Source: an uncultured Desulfovibrio sp. (lineage in GTDB: Bacteria; Desulfobacterota; Desulfovibrionia; Desulfovibrionales; Desulfovibrionaceae). Taken from it: a DNA stretch of 30,137 bases. The DNA is taken from contig CAJUMQ010000026.1 in NCBI GenBank assembly GCA_910587035.1, forward strand, positions 1-30,137, written 5' to 3'. The notes beneath the pieces were generated by a model, which had not been told where the DNA came from, searched no databases, and was given only the letters and a program-made list of their open reading frames with translations. Made by a program: the position numbers and the translations under genes. The first letter of the stretch is position 1. Each line of letters begins with the position of its first letter. Positions 24,113-30,137 of this stretch are shown here, piece after piece.

Positions 24113-25063
24113 TTATTCTTTGATCCATGTTTTACCGACCTGGGTTCCAAAAAGTATTTGTTTGCCATTTTTACAAGTAAGATAGGCATTCATCTTGTCG
24201 AATGAAATATCTGATGGTAGATTCTTCCACACATAATCTCCTACCTGGTTAATTTCATCGATTGTAGGTTCAGATATATTATCGGTAATATTAATTATCT
24301 CTCCGCCAGTATCTGAAATAACTGCTCCAGTAATGCGATGCGCATTAATTTGTTGATTACAGTTTATAGATAAGGCAAAACCATTACAAATAAAGGCTGT
24401 GTTCTTCGAATTATTTAAATTATGACTCTTTGGATGTAACGCATTGTCCAGATTGACTAAACCTACATTTTGTAAAAAAAGTATTTCATCGATATCGTAA
24501 ATATTATAAAAAGTATCAGCCATAGGAATTATTTTATTTATTCTATATTTTGCTATTTTGCAAAAAATATTTGCGTGTTTAGCAGTTACATTTCTTAATA
24601 CATCCAAAGTAATCATAGATATACTTTCTGGATTTTTAATTTCCTCAGCCAATATTCTTGCCCAAATTTGCCTCATTTCTGTATTATTTATTAATTGCGC
24701 ATCCTTACGCCATCTAAAAAACCAATCTTCATCAATCTTTTTATCAGAAATTTGATCATCAGGGATATCCTTTAAAATATCGGCAGCAGCATTGAGAGCA
24801 TCATTGAGATTATCGCTTTCTTCTTTTAAGCCCACCATCAATGGTAACATCTCCAAGTCTAAACCATGCAATGGAATAGTGGGAATTAATTTAGAGCCAT
24901 CAAAAATATTCTCACCTTTTTCAATAGATTTAGCATCTTTTTCGGCTTGAGCTCTTCTCAATCTGTCACGGTAATCTTTCTCTCTATACAGTGGCCCCAT
25001 AATTAATTCACCCAATTTACCAATACCTTTACAAATATTTTCTGCTAATATGCTTGGCCACAT
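24113..25063 (-). CDS. DUF2806 family protein
   Basis: About 316 residues. The central block DEDWFFRWRKDAQLINNTEM and RQIWARILAEEIKNPESISM, then TLDVLRNVTAKHANIF, is characteristic of DUF2806 (TIGR03899-like) proteins. The N-terminal region has a charged helical segment (YREKDYRDRLRRAQAEKDAK), and the C-terminal ~100 residues look beta-rich. The ATG at 25063 follows GGAG; a TTG four codons earlier is less likely. It lies 75 nt after res on the same strand and is strongly AT-rich compared with res. Function unknown; its position suggests a restriction accessory gene or a separate defence gene acquired independently. Confidence 0.83.
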   Translation of the reverse strand: MWPSILAENICKGIGKLGELIMGPLYREKDYRDRLRRAQAEKDAKSIEKGENIFDGSKLIPTIPLHGLDLEMLPLMVGLKEESDNLNDALNAAADILKDIPDDQISDKKIDEDWFFRWRKDAQLINNTEMRQIWARILAEEIKNPESISMITLDVLRNVTAKHANIFCKIAKYRINKIIPMADTFYNIYDIDEILFLQNVGLVNLDNALHPKSHNLNNSKNTAFICNGFALSINCNQQINAHRITGAVISDTGGEIINITDNISEPTIDEINQVGDYVWKNLPSDISFDKMNAYLTCKNGKQILFGTQVGKTWIKE

Positions 25064-25138
25064 ATTATTCTCCAATTATTCATATACTTATATGGAATCA
25101 TATCATTAAAATAAATTTAGCCATCTGTATCAGATGAC

Positions 25139-27805
25139 CTACTTTAAAATTCCTATAATATCTCTAAAATTATTACATCTATAGTTCTCAAATTCTTCCT
25201 GCTCCACATACAGGCATTCATACTTCACATTATTCTGCGCCTTGTTGACATCCTCGCACCATTGCTTCAGCCGTTCCATTTTCAGCGGAGTATCCAGGTC
25301 GGCGTTGCCCTTGGTTTCCACAATCACGATGCGGTTTTTGGGCAGTTTGACGATGAAATCCGGGTAGTAGTGGGAAATGTTTCCATCCCTATTAACATAG
25401 TCAAGCTTGAAGTTGACCGCAAGGTAGTTCTTGGCGTATGCTACAACGTCCTTGCACTCCTCCAAAAATGCGGCAAATTCCAGTTCAAAGTGGCTGTCCC
25501 CGACAATCCGGTTGAAAACGCTTTTCCTGGGCAGCAGTGATTCTTGCTGCTTGACCATAAATGGCCGCGTCTTGCGCAGTTTGATATGGTCGCGTATTTC
25601 GGCATCGCCCTTGTCCTTCACTGTAAGGGCGTTTATGGCCTTTTTGAAACTCTCAATAATTGTGCGCGTGGCCGCGAGTTCCGACATGTTGCGCATGGTA
25701 TTGGCGTCATCCAGTTCCACGGGCTGCTCAAAAAGCTCGTCGCGCACAAATGTCTTGACCTTGCCATACAGCACATCATAGCCGCTGAACAGGCGCAGAT
25801 CATTCATTATGCTTTTGGTGAACCAGCCAAGCACACTGCGGTAATCGGCAATTCCGGCGGTATCCAGCGTAGTGACGTGGCTTATTTCGTCTGTGGTGAT
25901 GTCGCGGAAAACGATTTCCCGTTGTTCCTCCTCGGTAAATTGCTTGTACTTTACTTTTTGATGACCAAACTTGCTTACATCAAGGTCTGCAAGGTTTTTA
26001 TATTCCCTGTAAATGCGCGGAGTAAGCAGGGGCAATTCAATGTCCAGCGCGTCCATGTCTTTATTGATATTAGCATTATCAATTTCAATGGTCATTGGTG
26101 TTTGGCCTCCTGTGCCGCCTCCCATGGGCTTGCGCTCCAGTTCAACACCTTCGGCCTGTATGGTTTCCACAAATTCCATAAAGGCGTCTGTGCCAATAAC
26201 GCTGACATATTCCTCAAGTCCGCCTGGGTACATTTTGCGCAATCCCCGCCCAAGCGTCTGCTCAGGCAAAATATTGCTTTTAGCTGAATAGGCGCGCAGG
26301 CCGACAATGGTGGTCACATTGCGCACATCCCAGCCTTCCTTGAGCATGAGAACGGAAACAATGGCTTTGTATGGGCTGTCGGCTTCGTCAATTTTGTTGG
26401 ATAATTCCCGCAGCCGCTCCAGCTCCTCTTTTTTCTTGCCTGAACTGGCTTCGGATATTTCGCCATTGTCCTTGGTATGGATAACCAGGACGCCGTCTTT
26501 CAGATCGGGATACGTTTCCTCAAGGTATGCGGCAACTTCATCACAGTTGCGCGTGTCATCAGTCATCACAAAGAGAATCGCCTTTTTGCCGACCTTTTCA
26601 TGTTCGGCATATGCCTTGCGCCATTCAATAACGCCCAGGTCAAGATAATCAGCATATTTTTCGGTGAATTTTGCAGACTGCTTCTCTGCCAGCTTTTCAC
26701 GGCTGGGCTTGTCCGGCAAAACAGGATGCTTGACCACATTCTGGGCTATGGCCTCCACCAATGGATAATCCGCGACAGTCTGAACAAATATCGCTCCATT
26801 GTTATGCTTTGGCGTGGCCGTGACATCCAGTTGCATGCTCAGGGTTTTTTCCTTTTGCAAAAGCTGGTTGTGAATATCCTCAATGGATTTAAACCAGGCC
26901 AGGGATGCGTCATGGATATGGTGAGCCTCGTCATTGATGATCATAAGCTCGTCAATATCGCGCACAATCATGCCCAAATCCACTTTTGAATCTGTCGTGG
27001 CTGTCACCGGCCTTGGCCCAAGAAAATAATCGCGACTGTCCTCGTCATCGGCTGTGGGCAGACTCTCATTGCCGGCATAGACCCTGTGGATGTTGGTCAG
27101 AAAAATATTGCCAACCGGCTTTGTTACCCGCGCCTCATCCTGTTTATGCAGGGTAAGCTGAAAATCATCACGCCAGTTATGCCCTTCATAACCATTATCC
27201 GGCAGAACTGGATCGCTGAAAAATATGCGCAAGCCCTTAAAATCCTTGTATATGCGGTCAAGAACAATGATATTGGGCGTGACAAGCAAAAAATTACGGG
27301 ACAGGTCGGAGTCCGGCTCATACAGCTTGTGGAAATAGCTCCAGGCCAATGCCAGGGCCATGACCTTGGTTTTGCCGCTGCCTGTGGCCATCTTGATGAC
27401 ATAACGCGGCCATGTTTCGTCAAACATGCTGCCGCTGACCCTGCCTGAAGCATCAAAACGCATCAGGTCAAATTTATCTTTCGCGCCGATTACATCATGC
27501 AAATAGATTATGGTTTCCAATGCCTCGCGCTGGGCAAAGTAATATTTGAACTCATAAGCGGGGCCACTATATATTTCTATTAAATGCGGCTCCTTGAACC
27601 ACCAGTTCAAAAGGCTTTTGCTGGTATCGCTTGCGCCAACATAGCCGGAATCGCGAAAATCCTTGACTGCCTTGCGCAAGTTGGGAACCAGCGGCGGCAT
27701 AAGATTGTCCATTTTGTCGCGCAAAGATTCATCAGCTGGAAACCAGCGCATTTCGGGGTCAAGAATTTCATGGGGTGATTTTGGAAAATTCGGATGCAGA
27801 GCCAT
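25139..27805 (-). CDS. res: Type III restriction enzyme, helicase-nuclease subunit (Res)
   Basis: An 888-residue superfamily-2 helicase/nuclease. Walker A is MATGSGKT at about 139-146, the DEAH-type motif II is IINDEAHH near 290-296, motif III is LDVTATPKH, and motif VI is in PEQTLGRGLRKMYP. The C-terminal PD-(D/E)XK endonuclease is YPDFIVKL (Asp816) and IVIVETKG (Glu830, Lys832). Complexed with Mod it would translocate or slide on DNA and cut unmodified sites. Its ATG overlaps the mod stop as TAATG, so translation is coupled. No frameshift or lost motif is seen, and the gene looks functional. Confidence 0.95.
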   Translation of the reverse strand: MALHPNFPKSPHEILDPEMRWFPADESLRDKMDNLMPPLVPNLRKAVKDFRDSGYVGASDTSKSLLNWWFKEPHLIEIYSGPAYEFKYYFAQREALETIIYLHDVIGAKDKFDLMRFDASGRVSGSMFDETWPRYVIKMATGSGKTKVMALALAWSYFHKLYEPDSDLSRNFLLVTPNIIVLDRIYKDFKGLRIFFSDPVLPDNGYEGHNWRDDFQLTLHKQDEARVTKPVGNIFLTNIHRVYAGNESLPTADDEDSRDYFLGPRPVTATTDSKVDLGMIVRDIDELMIINDEAHHIHDASLAWFKSIEDIHNQLLQKEKTLSMQLDVTATPKHNNGAIFVQTVADYPLVEAIAQNVVKHPVLPDKPSREKLAEKQSAKFTEKYADYLDLGVIEWRKAYAEHEKVGKKAILFVMTDDTRNCDEVAAYLEETYPDLKDGVLVIHTKDNGEISEASSGKKKEELERLRELSNKIDEADSPYKAIVSVLMLKEGWDVRNVTTIVGLRAYSAKSNILPEQTLGRGLRKMYPGGLEEYVSVIGTDAFMEFVETIQAEGVELERKPMGGGTGGQTPMTIEIDNANINKDMDALDIELPLLTPRIYREYKNLADLDVSKFGHQKVKYKQFTEEEQREIVFRDITTDEISHVTTLDTAGIADYRSVLGWFTKSIMNDLRLFSGYDVLYGKVKTFVRDELFEQPVELDDANTMRNMSELAATRTIIESFKKAINALTVKDKGDAEIRDHIKLRKTRPFMVKQQESLLPRKSVFNRIVGDSHFELEFAAFLEECKDVVAYAKNYLAVNFKLDYVNRDGNISHYYPDFIVKLPKNRIVIVETKGNADLDTPLKMERLKQWCEDVNKAQNNVKYECLYVEQEEFENYRCNNFRDIIGILK

Positions 27806-29943
27806 TACTTGCCTCCCACATTGACTTCAATGATGGTCATGGTGTCATTGCCGAAAATATCCACCACTTTCACGGCCAGCTTGTGCCTGCCAGGGGGCAG
27901 TTCATGGTAAGCGCTTTTCAGCTCCAGCTTGCGGTTCTGCTTTGTGCGGAATGATTGCCATTCATTTTCAAAAATGTAATCACCCGTCCATTGCTCCTCA
28001 ATTTCGCCGGTATCGGGATTTTTAACGCGGATAATCTCCCGCTTGGACTCAAAGTCATAATCCACAGACCAGTAGTCAATCCAGTCCGTCCAGTTTTTGG
28101 TAAGTGTTTCGCGGCTGACAATGCCTTTTTTGTCCTTTTTGACTTTCACAATCTGGCCGCGCTCGGCCACGATTTTGCTTTTACCTGGCTTCAGGCTGAC
28201 TTCCGCATCCGCAATGGAATCCTGTGAATAAAAGACGGAAAAATCGGTCAGTTCAACAGCCACCTCGTTTTTACGGTAATGCGGCTTGACCTCAATGTAG
28301 GCCACATCATGGAATACCACTTGGCCGCGCTCAACAGCCAGCTTGTCAAAAACCTCGGCTGGGATATATTTGGGCTGCACATCCACGCCCTTTCTTCTGG
28401 CTTCCTCCAGATAGTCGGGGAACAGCCCCATTTCAAATTCAAAGCCAAGTATATCCACCTTGCTGATATGATGCTTGCGGCATTCCAGGATGATTTCTTC
28501 CACAAAGCGGCGGCTGACTGGCACATTGATTGGCCCGACCACCACCATGCGGCCCTGTTTCTTGCCCTGAAAACTCTCAAAACCGTCGGCCTTTTCCGCC
28601 TTGTACGCCTTGAGTATCAACTCCAGAAAAGCGGCTTCCTTTTGCTCCTGCTGGATGCGCTTTTCCTCCTCCCGCAAGTTTTCATTGACGCCGACATAAT
28701 GCTGGCGTTCATATTTGCCGAGATTGAGGACTTCAAAAGCGCGATAGGGTTTGCCATCCTTTTTGAGCTGGCGCTGCACGCCAAGCAGCCGCTTGCGCGT
28801 GGTATGGATGGCGAATTTACCCAGGTCTGTGGCTATCCACTTGCGGCCCAACTTTTCGGCAACTGCGGGAAGCGTGCCTGAACCGCAGAAAAAATCAGCT
28901 ACGAGATCGCCTTCATTGGACGATGCCTTTATGATACGCTCAAGCAGGGCTTCGGGTTTTTGGGTGGGATAGCCCTGCCTTTCATAGGCATTTCCTCTGA
29001 TAGCTCTAATTGGCCAAACGTCATCCACAGCACGCCCTCGAGCTATGATATCCTCTTCATATCGTTTAACGGTTCTCTCAAAATTGGCATCTACATCCAA
29101 CAAATATCTTCTGCCATCCGTATCTATATGGATTTTTTCATGGCGCGATTGAGCATATTCATCAAAATCAACTTTATCGCTTGGCATATTAAAAGTATAA
29201 TTGTTTGATTTTGAATAAAATAAGATAACATCGTGTTTCCTATTATATTGTGAAACACCATGCATCATTCTTCCCCCATAATGCCATATTATAGAGTTTC
29301 TAAAAACTTCTTTGCCAAAGATTTCTTCTAATGCTAATCTAACGTAAGTATTTACTCTCCAATCCATATGAATATAAATTGATCCATTTTCAGATAATAA
29401 GTCATACATTAATCTTAATCGTTCATAAATCATAGCTATAAAACTATTTAAACCTTTGCCCCAAGTATCTCTATAAGCAATTTCTTCCAGAATATTGGGA
29501 TTTTTGGTGAATGTTTCCTCACCAATCTCGATATCCATCGAAAAATCAGCACCAACGTCAAATGGCGGGTCAATGTAAATGAGTTTCAGGCCGCCTTGCC
29601 GTTCAATTTCCTCGCGCATGGGGCCATTTTTTAGGGAAGACAGAATCAGCTTGTTGTCGCCCCAGATGAGCTTGTTCGTCCAGCCTTTGTCCTGACGTCC
29701 CCGGCTATCCACATCAAACAGGGAAAGATATTGGGAATCCTTTTCCTTGCGCGGCTCATCAATCTGTTCAATGGTCTGAAATGGCAGCACGACATTGCAG
29801 ACTTCATTGGATTTGCCATTCCAGACCAGCTCCACCTCGCGCTTGTCCTCAAACAGCAAAAAGCGGTATTTGTCCGGCAGAGGCTTGTCCTCCTCCATGT
29901 AACGCAAAATTTCCTGCTTTTCCTGCTCTGTAAGTCTTGCCAT
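27805..29943 (-). CDS. mod: Type III restriction-modification methyltransferase (Mod)
   Basis: About 712 residues, a beta-class N6-adenine or N4-cytosine DNA methyltransferase. Motif IV is IDPPF at about 124-128, followed by a specificity region, motif X (GYPTQKPEALLERII, about 324-338) and motif I (DFFCGSGT at 350-357). The C-terminal ~330 residues are an additional domain common in these Mod/Res pairs. The open frame continues upstream to 30120, but the ATG at 29943 (MARLTEQEKQEIL) has GGGGTG upstream and the extra residues are encoded by an inserted repeat. Bases about 28990-29540 (residues ~135-318), including the recognition region, are clearly AT-richer than the rest, suggesting exchange of specificity by recombination. 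Confidence 0.94.
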   Translation of the reverse strand: MARLTEQEKQEILRYMEEDKPLPDKYRFLLFEDKREVELVWNGKSNEVCNVVLPFQTIEQIDEPRKEKDSQYLSLFDVDSRGRQDKGWTNKLIWGDNKLILSSLKNGPMREEIERQGGLKLIYIDPPFDVGADFSMDIEIGEETFTKNPNILEEIAYRDTWGKGLNSFIAMIYERLRLMYDLLSENGSIYIHMDWRVNTYVRLALEEIFGKEVFRNSIIWHYGGRMMHGVSQYNRKHDVILFYSKSNNYTFNMPSDKVDFDEYAQSRHEKIHIDTDGRRYLLDVDANFERTVKRYEEDIIARGRAVDDVWPIRAIRGNAYERQGYPTQKPEALLERIIKASSNEGDLVADFFCGSGTLPAVAEKLGRKWIATDLGKFAIHTTRKRLLGVQRQLKKDGKPYRAFEVLNLGKYERQHYVGVNENLREEEKRIQQEQKEAAFLELILKAYKAEKADGFESFQGKKQGRMVVVGPINVPVSRRFVEEIILECRKHHISKVDILGFEFEMGLFPDYLEEARRKGVDVQPKYIPAEVFDKLAVERGQVVFHDVAYIEVKPHYRKNEVAVELTDFSVFYSQDSIADAEVSLKPGKSKIVAERGQIVKVKKDKKGIVSRETLTKNWTDWIDYWSVDYDFESKREIIRVKNPDTGEIEEQWTGDYIFENEWQSFRTKQNRKLELKSAYHELPPGRHKLAVKVVDIFGNDTMTIIEVNVGGK

Positions 29944-29976
29944 GTCGCACCCCGCAAAACAGGGTGGAAAGCTTGT

Positions 29977-30097
29977 CCTACTGGGACGCCAAGCCATATT
30001 TTGCATACTATGATTGTCCAACAAAGATTGACCAAGTGCCTGTTCTTGTTTAAAAAATTGCTTGACAATCAATTTTGCAGGGTGGCGTCCCAGTAGG
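29977..30097. mobile_element. 121-bp MITE-like element in the mod leader
   Basis: Perfect 15-bp terminal inverted repeats CCTACTGGGACGCCA (29977-29991) and its complement (30083-30097). Similarity continues inward in weaker form: both ends have TGCA followed by TGATTGTC and a purine-rich run. No open frame of its own and no obvious target duplication. It ends 33 bp upstream of the mod start, so it could supply or alter the mod promoter. Confidence 0.65.
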
Positions 30098-30137
30098 CGA
30101 AATTTGCCACTCATGGACAAACTTTTGCGTATAATTT

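Noticed and set aside
29944..30120. 59-residue N-terminal extension of Mod
   Set aside because: The extra codons run through the inverted-repeat element, and the ATG at 29943 has a better ribosome site.
1..30137. CRISPR array, tRNA or rRNA genes
   Set aside because: No regularly spaced short repeats, cloverleaf sequences or rRNA-like blocks were seen on either strand.

Overview
The window looks like chromosomal accessory DNA from an anaerobic or microaerophilic Gram-negative bacterium. The clues are a ferredoxin-domain aldo/keto reductase, two iron-sulfur-flavoprotein-like reductases, several exported enzymes with Sec signal peptides, and clear Shine-Dalgarno sites. A Desulfovibrio-like proteobacterium would fit, but this is a weak inference because no rRNA or tRNA gene is present.

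Region 1 (about 51-13334, all minus strand) is an AraC-family regulator followed by 13 tightly packed genes, many of which overlap or abut. They encode three aldo/keto reductases, an SDR, two flavodoxin-like reductases, a methyltransferase with a PKMT regulatory domain, four alpha/beta hydrolases, a cupin and a carboxymuconolactone-decarboxylase-like protein. About half carry signal peptides (the hydrolases, cupin and CMD protein) and the rest are cytoplasmic. Upstream of the first structural gene are two perfect 11-bp direct repeats spaced 22 bp apart, next to a plausible -10 box, as expected for AraC activation. The best guess is a regulon for reactive carbonyl or xenobiotic handling.

Region 2 (13375-15185) is a scar zone: a frameshifted IS5-type transposase remnant, a DUF1810 gene on the plus strand, an AlpA-like regulator, and strong hairpins.

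Region 3 (15185-22266, minus strand) is the most interesting part. It reads WYL-domain regulator, small membrane protein, KAP-family P-loop NTPase, PD-(D/E)XK nuclease (split by an in-frame TAA from its probable C-terminal half), and a second membrane protein, closed by a good intrinsic terminator. It lies among restriction genes and broken mobile DNA and looks like a candidate undescribed anti-phage operon. Two related ~103-bp double-hairpin repeats in direct orientation flank the WYL-membrane-KAP part.

Region 4 (22600-23685, plus strand) holds wreckage of a type I restriction system (hsdR 3' end and hsdM 5' end). It is interrupted by a ~139-bp multi-hairpin element and joined to the 3' half of an AT-rich HAD-hydrolase gene. 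The first 50 bases of the window are a perfect inverted copy of one end of that element.

Region 5 (24113-30120, minus strand) is a type III restriction-modification system (mod, res) followed by an AT-rich DUF2806 gene. The mod leader carries a 121-bp element with inverted ends, and the central specificity region of mod is AT-rich relative to its flanks.
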